From Rhynchopus euleeides (taxonomy: Eukaryota > Euglenozoa > Diplonemea > Diplonemida > Diplonemidae): a DNA stretch of 64,000 nucleotides. Of this stretch, positions 46,201 to 55,784 are shown piece by piece; position 1 is the first letter of the stretch, and each line of letters begins with the position of its first letter. The DNA lies in NCBI GenBank assembly GCA_963210315.1, contig OY723266.1:124001-188000 (forward strand), read 5' to 3'. The notes under the pieces are model-generated. The model saw only the letters and a program-made list of their open reading frames with translations. It did not search any database and had not been told where the DNA came from. Both the position numbers and the translations under genes were made by a program.

Positions 46201-47994
46201 ACATTGCCTCGCCCGGTGCTGTTGGAGCACGAAGTCCGGGGATTCTCCTTCAGCCCCCCTGTCCAGCAGTGGTCTCTCAAGGGCTTGGCGTGCACCTTCT
46301 GGCACTCCTGGCGTTGCCCTACAGTTCCTGAGACAGATCCATGGCTGGAGGCACGGCCGGATGGTGTTGTAGCAAAGGACACCTGCTCTCCCACAGCACC
46401 TCACACATCTCCAACAGGGTGTATGTGGGGTGCTGTGTGAGGTGTCCGTCGGCTTTATGAAGCAACCAAAGTCGGGATGCGGGCAGGTGCCCCGCTCACC
46501 CCATACATGGACAGGAAACGCCAAAACGGCGCCAAAAAACGAAAAACGGGAAAACCGGCAAAAACCGGCTTTTTTGCAGAATTTGGAAAGTCACCCACTA
46601 TCCCTGGTTTCAGGCACCGCCCACAAAAAAAGCACTCCTCTGGCGCTGCAGGAGCACGCAGTGAGGTTGGCATACTCAGGAAGGGGACGGCGCTGGAGAT
46701 GACACCCAGGGTGCGCTCCACCTGCCACTGCTCCAGGCCTGCCATCTGCTCGCACTCAGGCAGGAGGGTCGCGAGGGTGTCGACGATGCCCTGGGGCCCG
46801 AACACAGCCTTGTCCGACGAGATCTTCAGGCCGGCGAGGGCCTGCAGCAGGACGATGAACTCCGTCTTGCCCACGGCGTGGAGCAGCTTTGTGATGCTGT
46901 CCTTCACCGCAACCTCAGTCTCCTGCACGGCGGCCAGCTGCTTCTTCTGCCCGGTCAGGATGTCCTCAGTGAAGAACTTCAGCAGGGCTTCACGGAAGGG
47001 GCCCTCACCCACAGACAGCAGCTGCTCCGCCACGCTCAACGCGACGGACCGCACATCGGCCTGGATCATCTGCGTCAGGAGAAGGGTCAGGTTGCGTCAG
47101 GTCAAGGGGTGTGCGGGTGTGAAGGGTGGGTAGAACACACAACAATACTGCGAGAAAAAGTTTGCCTCTTGCGAATGTTGCATTGGCTCGCTTCTGCCAT
47201 CGGTTTTGACGCCTTTACTGCGGAGGCGGCTTCAACTTTGAAGGTTTTATGCGGAGAGCTTGGAGCGGAGGGGATGCCCACCCAGGAGGAGCACAGAGTG
47301 ACAGGTAATGGCGAGGCAGGTCGAATCTGGAAGTCGCAGGCTTTCGAGGCAATGCTGCGATGCTGAAAGCGGGCTCTTCATACCTTCTGCAGGACCTCAC
47401 CTGCCATCTTTGCCGCAGCCTCGTCAGCAGTCTGGAACTTCTTCTCCAGCATCTCGGGCGCGAGCTCTGCCACCAGAGTGGTGCCCTCCTCGGTCTTCTT
47501 GGCGGCAGGCTTAAGGAAGCCCTCCAGGTGCTTCAGCACGGTGGCCTTCACGGTGGCGTCACCGTGGTCCTTCATCCCCATCACAACCCCGAAGGCCTCC
47601 TTCCCGAGGGTCGGGAAGTGGCGCGCGTATTTCGCCGCCAGCTCGATGCTTCTCAGCTGCACCATCTTCGGGGCATCCGCAAGGCTCAGCAGCTGCGTGA
47701 GCTGCACGTAGTCATCGTCGGCCCACTCATCGGAGGACTCGCTGAGGAGGGAGGGGCGGTGGGGAGCAGGGCTCGTCGAGAAAAGCAAAACAGACTAGGC
47801 ACAACAGGGTTGGCAAAGAGGAGCTAAGTCGAGAGATGTTGAGGCGAAGGGGTTTTTCCGGCGCCCCCCCCCCCCCTCCCCACACCGGTATGTCACACTC
47901 TCAACACATACCACTGGTAGAGCTTGTCCTGAAGGGTCGCGAATGCGGTCACAACGTCAGTCCCTGCCGCCGCGGCGCCTGCTTCCTGCGCCAT
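40276..47994 (-). CDS. API5: API5 (apoptosis inhibitor 5 / AAC-11) homologue, four exons
   Basis: Exons are 47994-47912, 47741-47384, 47069-46676 and 41069-40276, totalling 542 residues (animal API5 is about 520). All three donors are GTATG and all phases agree. The first ATG follows a CACCACAG acceptor. Helical HEAT-like repeats occupy the N-terminal two thirds (MVQLRSIELAAKYARHFPTL, FREALLKFFTEDILTG, EFIVLLQALAGLKIS). The last exon carries the strongest API5 signature: FAIAECLLFAVTVLGKK, FKDRIKFIHDKAQEVVLQMN and LSWRPKPKRSGHKRSAGDSG, then a basic Gly/Lys tail suited to nuclear localisation. In animals API5 binds FGF2 and Acinus and is linked to mRNA export and survival. Intron 3 (46675-41070) is 5.6 kb and packed with repeats, against 170 and 314 bp for the others. 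Confidence 0.87.
41230..41646. repeat. 60-bp direct repeats flanking a 251-bp repeat copy
   Basis: A 60-bp sequence (from AAAATACTACGAGAAACACT to ATTGGACGCTTCCACC) occurs at 41230-41289 and again at 41587-41646. Between them lies the first copy of a 251-bp repeat (41340-41590). A diverged relative of the 60-mer lies in intron 2 of the same gene at about 47147-47205. The arrangement looks like a local tandem duplication or an unusually long target duplication. Confidence 0.9.
41340..41590. repeat. 251-bp dispersed repeat, copy 1
   Basis: Identical, as far as I can read, to 45571-45821, in the same orientation and 4,231 bp apart, both in API5 intron 3. It starts with a T run and ends CAGGTGTGTTATGTGCAAAA. 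It has no long open frame. A terminal direct repeat or a SINE-sized retroelement are both possible. Confidence 0.93.
41647..43600. other. Complex unique sequence inside API5 intron 3
   Basis: There are several mid-length frames on both strands (minus 41851-42180, minus 42803-43435, plus 43008-43559), none with a family match I recognise. It may be the decayed body of a mobile element bounded by the 251-bp repeats. Confidence 0.3.
43886..44340. repeat. Minisatellite D: 50-bp unit, about nine copies
   Basis: The unit is GTGCCCCTCGGGCAGGGTGC followed by CTCGTAGGCGGAAGTGTATG and TCTTGGCCAG. Exact 50-bp spacing is seen at 43991, 44041 and 44091. Diverged copies extend left to about 43680 and right to about 44480. 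It is located in API5 intron 3. Confidence 0.92.
44938..45430. repeat. Minisatellite E: alternating ~42-bp units
   Basis: About twelve copies of GTGCCCCTCGGGCA followed alternately by a CTCTCGGTCGGGAGAG or TGTCTCGGTCAGGAGAACAG tail, so the true period is about 85 bp. It shares the GTGCCCCTCGGGCA head with minisatellite D. It is located in API5 intron 3. Confidence 0.9.
45571..45821. repeat. 251-bp dispersed repeat, copy 2
   Basis: Second copy of the repeat at 41340-41590, followed by a longer A run and an AT-rich stretch (CTATAAAAATTTTCGGGAAA). Confidence 0.93.
45812..46123 (+). pseudogene. Zinc-knuckle (CCHC) fragment, probable mobile-element remnant
   Basis: A plus-strand frame directly after the second 251-bp repeat encodes RCAVCLSSGHMYRWC (cysteines and histidine at 46031-46072). 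This is an exact C-x2-C-x4-H-x4-C zinc knuckle, as in retroelement Gag proteins and some transposon or RNA-binding proteins. It is short, ends at a stop soon after, lies in antisense inside API5 intron 3, and has no polymerase or integrase around it. The motif is short enough for a chance match. Confidence 0.35.
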
Positions 47995-49175
47995 TTGTAG
48001 CCTTGTTTCTGTGGTGACGGGATGCCTGTGGGGGGAGGGGGTGTGGTGGCTGCGGTGCACAAAACCCAGATGCCGAAACAAGTGTCACTGTTAGACGCAG
48101 GTCACACGAGCAGCACAACAACATATCGGGTGCACGCAGTGCGGGAGGAAAGGGGGTGGGAAGTGGGTGCGGGCGAGGAGGAGGAGTCGGGCATCGAATT
48201 CTTCGTGACGCATTGGGGGGGGAGACCTCTGGAAGCATGTCTTCGCGCAGCAGAGGGCGTGGTTCACAGAGGACGTCAGAGAAGAGCGTGCAGGGAGAGA
48301 GGCACAGAGTGTGGCTCCCGGACACCGGGGGTGTCATTTGACAGCAGAGCATGGCATAGGAAAATCATAGCACAGCAAGGCAAATCAAATCGGATCATAT
48401 CATGGCAAATTATCGGCAGGGAGAAAAATGCAAGTGTGGATGCTGCGTGTGGAATGGCGGGATAAAACACGGGAAAGCAAACAGGTAGCGGCACAGCTGC
48501 GCAGAACAACCCAAGCAGAGCGGCAGATCGGCAATGCCCGTCCCACCTTTGGATGTCCCCCAGCACACACAGCCGCCACAGCAGCGAGCTGTGCCCCACA
48601 CCCACCCCCCGCCAAGCGCCCCCGTTGTGGGGGCGGGGCAAGGGAGGGGGGGTGGGAGGGACACGCTGCGCCGCTGTGACGGGGCGTGTGCCGGATTGGA
48701 CAAGTTGGAAGGGCGTGCAGCAAAAAGCAGAGGTGGCCCGTTCCCCACTAAGGGTCCTCATGCAGAAGAGTTGAGGGGCCGTGAGAAGGGCGTGCCACAC
48801 CGCACAGCAGCACAGAGGGGGGGCAGAAGGGCAAGAAAATCCTAACCTAACAAAAGGAAGAAGAAGGGAGGGGGGAAACGCCACGCCGCCCGCACCACAC
48901 ACACAGGCTGAGTGTATCCGGGACAGCCATGTGTGTGTGCTATGCGGGTTGTGGCCCCATAGGAATCATGGGTATAAAGTGCACTTTTCAGACTTTTGTA
49001 TTCGGCGGGTGAAGAGAAGAGATGGAAAGATGGGGGGCGGGGAGCACGTGGGTGCATTGTATCACGGCACCCATAGTGCCCCCACCCCACCCCCCACCAC
49101 CATCGCAACCCGCCCGTACCCGACACACACACAATCACCACGCTCACGCCCATGCGGTATGCTGATCACACTTGA
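47995..49175. other. Intergenic spacer, no supported gene
   Basis: A stretch of overlapping TCATAG/GCATGG-like words near 48344-48410 is the only texture. Nothing is identifiable as a gene. Confidence 0.45.
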
Positions 49176-50150
49176 TCACTTGCATGCCTTCCACCAGCGT
49201 GTCCCCGAGCACGTCAGCCCGCTCTCGCAGCACCCCTCATTCCCGAGGCACGCAGACCACTTGCGGATGCGCTGCCCGTTGCACCCCCCTGCAGGCGGTG
49301 CAGGCTGGGGCTGCGGCTGCGGCTGAGGCTGAGGCTGGGGTGCCGGCTGCGGCGCCGGCGCCGCCCCACCACCCAGCACATTGCACGTCCACCCACAGCT
49401 GGGGCACGACGTGCGGCACTGCGCGTAGTACTCCGACATCTCGTAGCACGTCGTGCCCGCCGCGCAGCACCCGGTCGCCTCCCGGCAGTTCCCCATAAGC
49501 GGCACCGTCGCCCCGTTGCACTGTGACGGCGCAGGGCCCGGCTGCGGCACCGGCACTGGCACCGGCACCGGCGCAGGCCCCGACCCGCCCTCGAACTGCA
49601 GGTCGATCGCGTTGTAGAAGCTGTTGCTCGTGTCACCCACGTCCCACACCGCCATGACGACGTGGTACCCCTGGCGCGTCGGGACGGTGCACTGGTGGTC
49701 GGCCTGCCCCTGCGGGACCCGCATACCCCCGTCCACGGTGCAGAAGGGCGTCGTGTCGAACGACGCGCTCGACAGCGCCTGGTTCTGGTTCCACCCCTCG
49801 CGCGTGATGTAGTACTTGTAGTCACGCGTCCTGTGCCCCGCGGTGAAGACCCACGAGAAGGTGGCGCTCCCCGAAGACATCCGGGTCTTCCCCCAGCGCG
49901 TGCTGCTCTGCTCGTTCAGCTGACTGAAACGCCCGCCTGCCGACGCCACCGTCCCCCCCTGAGGGCCGCCTGCCGGCCACCCGTCAGGGCCCTCCACGCT
50001 CTGCGGCTCGTACTGCACCCCGCCGCACCCCGAGTTCAGCCCCGTCTTGCATCCGTAGTTGCGCGACGGCGGGGAGCTCACGTAGCCGTGCCCGTTGGCC
50101 CCAGTTGCCGCCGCAGCCACCAGCAGCGCTGTTCCGAGTAGCTTCTGCAT
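49176..50150 (-). CDS. Secreted AA10-type lytic polysaccharide monooxygenase with CBM1-like tail
   Basis: The protein has 324 residues. MQKLLGTALLVAAAATGANG is a signal peptide that would leave His21 (HGYVSSPPSRNYGCK) as the mature N-terminus, as the copper histidine brace requires. The second brace His is His152 (ADHQCTVP) and the axial residue is Phe178 (SNSFYNAIDL). Conserved segments VQYEPQSVEG, RWGK, SFDTTPFC and VMAVWDVGDT make it strikingly like bacterial chitin-active CBP21-type AA10 enzymes. Pro/Val linkers then connect two Cys-rich modules. The first (GTTCYEMSEYYAQC) resembles fungal-type CBM1. The second ends SGTRWWKACK. The enzyme class oxidatively cleaves crystalline chitin or cellulose outside the cell. 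Bacterial origin by transfer is likely. A secreted LysM gene lies next upstream. Confidence 0.9.
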   Translation of the reverse strand: MQKLLGTALLVAAAATGANGHGYVSSPPSRNYGCKTGLNSGCGGVQYEPQSVEGPDGWPAGGPQGGTVASAGGRFSQLNEQSSTRWGKTRMSSGSATFSWVFTAGHRTRDYKYYITREGWNQNQALSSASFDTTPFCTVDGGMRVPQGQADHQCTVPTRQGYHVVMAVWDVGDTSNSFYNAIDLQFEGGSGPAPVPVPVPVPQPGPAPSQCNGATVPLMGNCREATGCCAAGTTCYEMSEYYAQCRTSCPSCGWTCNVLGGGAAPAPQPAPQPQPQPQPQPQPAPPAGGCNGQRIRKWSACLGNEGCCESGLTCSGTRWWKACK

Positions 50151-50949
50151 TTCCCACGCTCTGTGCGTGTGCGTGTTGGTTGCTGTGTCTTGCGTGGATC
50201 AACAAGTGTCCCTGCGTGTGTGCTGTGTGGTGTGCAGTGTGTGAGCCCTGCTCCGCAAATGACTGCTTTCTCGAACACACACTGACCGGCACCAACCATC
50301 CTCAACGTGCACAAAGGACAGACAGGAGGTTTCGGCGGGGTGGGGCAGCAGGCTGTGTTCACGTGCGTTCGTTGCTGAGACTCATGGCCCCATCACGGAC
50401 CACTCGCTGTTTGCGACGCACCACGGACTTCTGTCAAGAACGAATCACACGACATTGAACGCTATATTGAGGTGATATTGGATGGTCGTCTGGCCGACCG
50501 TCATTGGGCGAGGAAGCTAAGACCCCCCACACGAGGGCAAGAACAACAACAACAACAACAACAAGGACGGTCCTGGTGCAGAGGACCAAGACATTGTGAG
50601 AATCATGAATTGGCGGGCTCCTCGCCCCAGCTGCTAGTTCGGTGAGAGCGTCAACCCCAAAACCTGTCTCGAATCGTACTGATTTCACCTCGTGGCTGAC
50701 ACCCTGTCCAGCAACTATGTGCGAACAGAGCCGAGCTTCTTTTTTACTTGCACACTGTGTTGGGACCCAGTGAAGTAGCGTCAGTGCTCAGCCAAAGGTT
50801 CTGTTCTACGATCTCCTTCGTTACTCCGCGACATTCGCCACCTGAAACTTGGAACAATCTCTTGAGAAGCCTCGACACACCTGCACCAAGCAGGCTGCAG
50901 GAGGCTTCTGCAAGTGGGAGCTGCGGAGTGTCCCGGGGCCACTCCCGCT
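50151..50949. other. Intergenic spacer, no supported gene
   Basis: Contains a short AAC triplet run near 50545-50565. Nothing else is recognisable. Confidence 0.45.
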
Positions 50950-51402
50950 TCACCCGGCACACGGAATCTCGACCACGCTGCCCACAGGCAGAAACTCGAA
51001 GTCCCCTGCAGAAAGCATGTTGTTGGCACGGACAATCGTCGCTTCGGACACACCGTACGCCAAGGCCACCATCGGCAGGGTATCACAGGCCCTCAGCATG
51101 TGAGACACCGTCGCGCGCGGGATGCCCCGAGGCACACACCCTGCAGGGATCACACCGTCAACCGGCACCCCCGTCGCGTGGTCGCCGCGTTGCACCAAAG
51201 CGACACCCCTGGCTGATGCTGCTGTGTCGGGCATGTTGTCGAACTGAAGGGTGCGGTGTGTGTCGCAGTGGTGATGATTGTACAGCCCCCGCAAACACAC
51301 GCCACGGCGGGTTGGCAAGCGGCGCTTTCCTTCCCATGGGCATGATGAGGCGGTGCCGAGCAAAGCAAAACAAGACGCCGCGGCGAAAATAAAAGAAAAC
51401 AT
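50950..51402 (-). CDS. Small secreted LysM-domain protein
   Basis: A 150-residue frame from ATG 51402. MFSFIFAAASCFALLGTASS is a convincing signal peptide. The C-terminal 50 residues form one LysM module: VSHMLRACDTLPMVALAYGV, then SEATIVRANNML and a final LPVGSVVEIP. These match the V-x-x-G-D-T-L...A-x-x-Y-G-V...L-x-x-A-N...G-x-x-(L/V)-x-I-P pattern, with Ala-Cys replacing the usual Pro-Gly. LysM binds N-acetylglucosamine polymers (chitin, peptidoglycan). The middle region is Cys/Arg-rich and unassigned. The gene directly precedes the chitin-type LPMO on the same strand, so the pair may act together on a polysaccharide wall. A missed exon cannot be excluded. Confidence 0.68.
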   Translation of the reverse strand: MFSFIFAAASCFALLGTASSCPWEGKRRLPTRRGVCLRGLYNHHHCDTHRTLQFDNMPDTAASARGVALVQRGDHATGVPVDGVIPAGCVPRGIPRATVSHMLRACDTLPMVALAYGVSEATIVRANNMLSAGDFEFLPVGSVVEIPCAG

Positions 51403-52778
51403 CCCGGGGGGCGCTTGGGGTGGGGGCTGGGGTATCTGGGCATCGTATGCGGCTCGATCTCAGCTTCAGGTTAAACGGAACGGGGTTGTGTGGGAGTGTG
51501 CACGGCGGATACCCCGACCCCAAGACCTCAAGGTCGGATGGGATGTGCTTCCCGTGGTGATCACCGTGTGTGCGGCAGTGGAGGTAGCGTCATGAATTCG
51601 GTGTGACTGACACGCAAAAAAGGTTAACGTGTGTATGTGGGTGCCGGCAGCGCTGCATCTGAAAAACATGGATCGCCCTGCAAAGTGCACGTCGGCAGAC
51701 GCGCAGATGGGGGAGTGAGGAGATGGAACAAGACACAGATAGCGGCACAAAGCAGCTGCGTATCACCCATCACAGGCAGATGCACATGAGACTGCCTTGT
51801 GGCTGGCCCTCCGTTGAGTGCGTGCAGCACGCTTCTGCCCTATCAAAATGTGGTGGAGCGGACTCCGGCATGCCGTGCATGGCCGTGCCAGGGGTGTTGC
51901 GCCAAATAAGACAATGCCACATCCGGGTGCTGTGTGGGCAGGAGGCGGGCAGTCTTGCCGCTTGCTCTGTGCAGTTGACTCGCACCCCCCTCCAACAACT
52001 GCTGCCTTGCTGTGGGTGACGCATGCTGACGCATCACGCGGGTGTTTCAAACATATGCGGGTGACTTGGCCTTCTCCTTGCCAAAGTGTGCCAGTGTGGC
52101 AACAAGTTGGCTCAGAGGCCCACTTTCTGAACTTCGGGCGAAGCACCCCCCCACCCACCCACCCACCCCACCCCCCACCCACACCACCTATGATGCAGTC
52201 ATGTGTGGGGGCACAGCCCACCGCCCCGCCCGCCAGCGGCACGCTATCACCGCACGAGCCGGACGACGACTCGTTGTCGGTTACTGGATCCCTTCTGCAA
52301 TCCGCATGATGTTCGGGGGTTTATGTGAAAAGCCAAGTGATGAAAACAAAGCGATCGTCAGGCGGAGAAGCAACAGGTAGCCTGTACCGTAGGTGTAAAT
52401 GAGATCGTGAGCTTGAAGCTGCGGGAGACAGCGGGCTGCTCCTCGCGGGATGTCTGCTTCCCAGGGGGGACACACCGGGGTGCCAGTTCGCTGAACCCAA
52501 ACTGCAAAATAAACGATCGTGTGAGTGGATTTGTGGCCCGTGGGAACACTGCTCTGGCAGACACCTTATGACTGGTGAGGTGTCAAACAATGCAGCCAAT
52601 TGCAGGCCCGGGAGAGGGAGGCTAATTACAGCGCGCGGGGATGAGAACACACATTCCGCCCCAGCCCCCCGCAATTGTGTTGGCAATCCGAAAAAAAAGG
52701 AACGCATTTATTTTTTTTGCCTCTCTGCCGACTGTATCTTACGGGGAAAAGAAACCTCGCCCACATCCCTCCACGGCA
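51403..52778. other. Intergenic spacer, no supported gene
   Basis: A CCCA-type run lies near 52146-52185. No coding or RNA feature is recognised. Confidence 0.45.
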
Positions 52779-54383
52779 TCACACATGATGGTGCCCGTTC
52801 CTCTGCGCGGTTTTATGCAAGCAGCGCGACTCGGACTCGAGCACGCTGCTCGCCAGCTCTGTGTCAGGCGACACGGAGTACTTGCGCCCCACCCGCGGTG
52901 CCGACAGCAGGCTGCCCCCATACGCCACCCCCACCCCCGCCCCGCCCTGCTCTGGCGAGGCGGCGAAGGGCCAGGTGTGCGTCTGCCACGCAATGCCGAA
53001 ATAGGCAACTGCACCCGACAGGAGCACCAGCAGCGCGCCCTCCACAATCGGCAGGCCTGACCCTGTCCCAAGAATAGCAGAGTCGGACGTAACGAAGATG
53101 AACGCAAAGAGGGCCAGCTGCACCAGGCACGGCAGAGGGTACAGCGGCATGGTGTAGTGCCCCTTCGCAGCGCCGCTGCGGTGCTGCGCGCTCAACCCCA
53201 GCCCGCGGTGGTACATCAGCCCGATGGTCTGCCCGATGAACTGGATCAGCACCCTCGTCGTGATCAACCCGGCGATGATCGTCTCCAGGTCAAACCAGCA
53301 GAACACAACAGACAGAGAGCCGGTGAACAGCAGGCTCCAGTCACACAGCCCAGAGTATTGGGGGTGGGTGTGCGCGAAGATGGCAAAGAACTCCCCATCC
53401 TTCGCCGCGGCGTAGGGGATCTGCGCATATCCGTAGAGGAGCGAGAAGGAGCTCCCGAAGATGGTGTACACCACCAGCAGCGTGAACAGCACGGCGGGCA
53501 CCCGCCCCCCCATGTGCTGCTCTGCGAAGAGGGACATCAGGTAGGACGTGGATGGGTCCCGGTCCTCGATCTTGCGGAGCAACCCGTCTTCCCCCTGCCA
53601 CTGCATCGCAGAGATGATGCTGCTGTCGACACAGAGGAAGATCAACCCCACCACGACACACGTCGCGATGCAGGCGATCGGGACGTTCCGCGTGGGGTGC
53701 GACACCTGGTCCGCAACATAGCAGACATCGTAGTACCCCATCAGGTCGTAGATTGAGAATTTCATCGCCGCAGAGACGGACCAGAGAAATGTCGAGCTTC
53801 CCACGACAATGCCCGGCTGGTAGAGCCTGTCGATCTCCCCGTTGGCGGTGCCAAATCCGATTGTCAGGCAGATCGCAGCGATGGTCCCAACCCAGAGTGC
53901 AAGAGTGAGCGACCCGATGGTCTTGGTGTCTCGGTAAAGCAGGGCGACTGTTGCGACAGCCAGGCCTGAAGAGAGGAGACTCCTCTGGACATAGCTCAGG
54001 GGCACGATGTAGGTAGCGTACTGTGCAATGGCTGTGTATCCTGTTGCGATCTCCATCGGGCCTGAGATGACTTGCTGCCACACAAAGAGAAAACTCATGA
54101 GGCGCCCAGGGCCCGCTGCGCCGTAGCACTTCTTGAGGTAGACATAGGTCCCACCGCCTTGAGGGAACATGGAGCCCAGCTCTGCCCAGACAAAGCTGTC
54201 GCAGACACACGCCACCCATGCGACGGTGTACCCTATGAGAGCCTGTGCCCCCGGTGGGTCCACCGCGCCGATCAGCAGCGGCAGCGACACAAAGGGACCC
54301 GTGCCGAACATATTGAGGGTGTTAAGCGCAATGGCCTCCAGCAGCCCCAGCTTGCCCTTCTCCCGCTCCTCCGCGCATCCCAT
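52779..54383 (-). CDS. APC-superfamily amino acid / polyamine permease
   Basis: A 534-residue membrane protein. I chose ATG 54383 (MGCAEEREKGKLGL); the frame is open to 54524 only through a proline/serine tract that reads as a pyrimidine run. LLEAIALNTLNMFGTGPFVS is the APC helix-1 substrate motif with an unwound G-T-G-like break. GYTVAWVACVCDSFVWAELG, MFPQGGGTYVYLKK and the helix-6 segment SAAMKFSIYDLMGYYD with VADQVSHPTRNVP follow the family order. About twelve hydrophobic segments are visible. The hydrophilic C-terminus ends in His/Arg-rich sequence. Close relatives are eukaryotic LAT-like and plant PUT-type carriers, which import amino acids or polyamines. Substrate and membrane are not determinable here. 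Confidence 0.85.
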   Translation of the reverse strand: MGCAEEREKGKLGLLEAIALNTLNMFGTGPFVSLPLLIGAVDPPGAQALIGYTVAWVACVCDSFVWAELGSMFPQGGGTYVYLKKCYGAAGPGRLMSFLFVWQQVISGPMEIATGYTAIAQYATYIVPLSYVQRSLLSSGLAVATVALLYRDTKTIGSLTLALWVGTIAAICLTIGFGTANGEIDRLYQPGIVVGSSTFLWSVSAAMKFSIYDLMGYYDVCYVADQVSHPTRNVPIACIATCVVVGLIFLCVDSSIISAMQWQGEDGLLRKIEDRDPSTSYLMSLFAEQHMGGRVPAVLFTLLVVYTIFGSSFSLLYGYAQIPYAAAKDGEFFAIFAHTHPQYSGLCDWSLLFTGSLSVVFCWFDLETIIAGLITTRVLIQFIGQTIGLMYHRGLGLSAQHRSGAAKGHYTMPLYPLPCLVQLALFAFIFVTSDSAILGTGSGLPIVEGALLVLLSGAVAYFGIAWQTHTWPFAASPEQGGAGVGVAYGGSLLSAPRVGRKYSVSPDTELASSVLESESRCLHKTAQRNGHHHV

Positions 54384-55784
54384 CGGATTGTCCGCGGCGG
54401 GGGAAAGGGGTGCAGACGGGGGAGAGAGCGATGGAGAGGGCGTCCTGGCTAGGGGAGGCCCCAGCAGGGGGGAAGAGGGTGGGGAGGGGTGAATTTCTGG
54501 AGGAGGGGGTGGCCTGGACAACACTACACAGGCCTACACCTCTGATGTTCACGGGGGGTGTGTGGGGTGTGGCTGTCAACAATTTTTTTGGCAGGCGCAA
54601 GAGACTGTGCGGGACGCAATCATCCTCGCGCTTCCCCCCCGCCCCCGCCCCCTGTCGCTGCATTCCCCATGTTGCAGTTCTACCTGACAAGTACCTTGTC
54701 GGAGGAATAACCAGACAGATTCCTTGCCTGCAACTCCGGCGACTGATGTGACGAACGATATTTTCCTCTGAAATGGCGGAGGAGCGGGGGTTCCCACGGC
54801 GGGGTGCGGGAGGGGAGGGGGGAAGAGAGGTGAGGGCGTACGGATGCCACTGCATGCCACACAGACCACGCTTCTTCTTCTTCCCCCCCACCACCACCCC
54901 GACCACCCCACCTGCCGTATATAAGGCATCTGAAGGGGGCTTCTAACGAAGCCCCGCAAACGCCCCTCTTCCCCGTGAGTTTCGCGGCGCCACCTCATGT
55001 TCTTTACCTCTGCTGCCCAGCGCCGTGGTTCGTTGGTACGAAGGCTTCACCAGACACTGCTGCCATGAGGGGGTGGTGCGATTGGGGAAGTAAGCTATGA
55101 AATGAGCAAGCCTGCAGGCGAAACACGGAAGGGCGGCACGGTGTTCATTCCTACCTCTCTCTGGGTCTGGGGTGCGATCTGCGGATTCCCACCTTGCCTT
55201 GAGACAGCAGTCTCGCGACAGCAGCCACAGGTGCAAGATAACGTTTTGGTATATTTTCAAGAGGCGAAGCTGACTTCGCACAGTGCAGGACAGTGAGTGG
55301 TAATGCTCCCTGACCTGGATGCATTCTGATCGTGCCGTCTTCACAAAGGTGGGCATCACACCGACACAGAATGAGGCCGAAGAAATGCCAAGTTCCGCGT
55401 CACGCATGCAGGCTTGAAAAGAAAATCATAAAAAAAAGACAAAAGCCTTGATCACGTGTCTCACGAGGTGTCACGATTATCAGGGAAAACAAACAAAAAG
55501 AAGAAAAAGAGCCAGGTGCACCTCCGCCCGATCGGTGGGGGGAGGGTATAAAATATTGGCAAAATCGAGCATCAGAAAGGAGGCACTGCGAATGCCTGTG
55601 CATTCCAGTGGCCTCTTTCGGACAAGGGGTGTGGGGCTGGAAGGGGGGGAGAGAGAGAGAGAAGTCGTTAAATGGGGCGCCCTCATGGCAGTGCCACAGA
55701 GCAAAACATGTAAAAGAAGCGAAAAGAAAAAGGGGAGAGGAAAAGAGAGGTTTCAGTTCACAGGGATTGACTGCTGCTCTTATC
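54384..55784. other. Intergenic spacer, no supported gene
   Basis: Pyrimidine-rich sequence precedes the permease ATG. No convincing coding or RNA feature is visible. Confidence 0.45.

Noticed and set aside
45982..46524. Minus-strand 180-codon frame in API5 intron 3
   Set aside because: It overlaps other equally long frames in several registers, has no recognised domain and lies within an intron of repeats.
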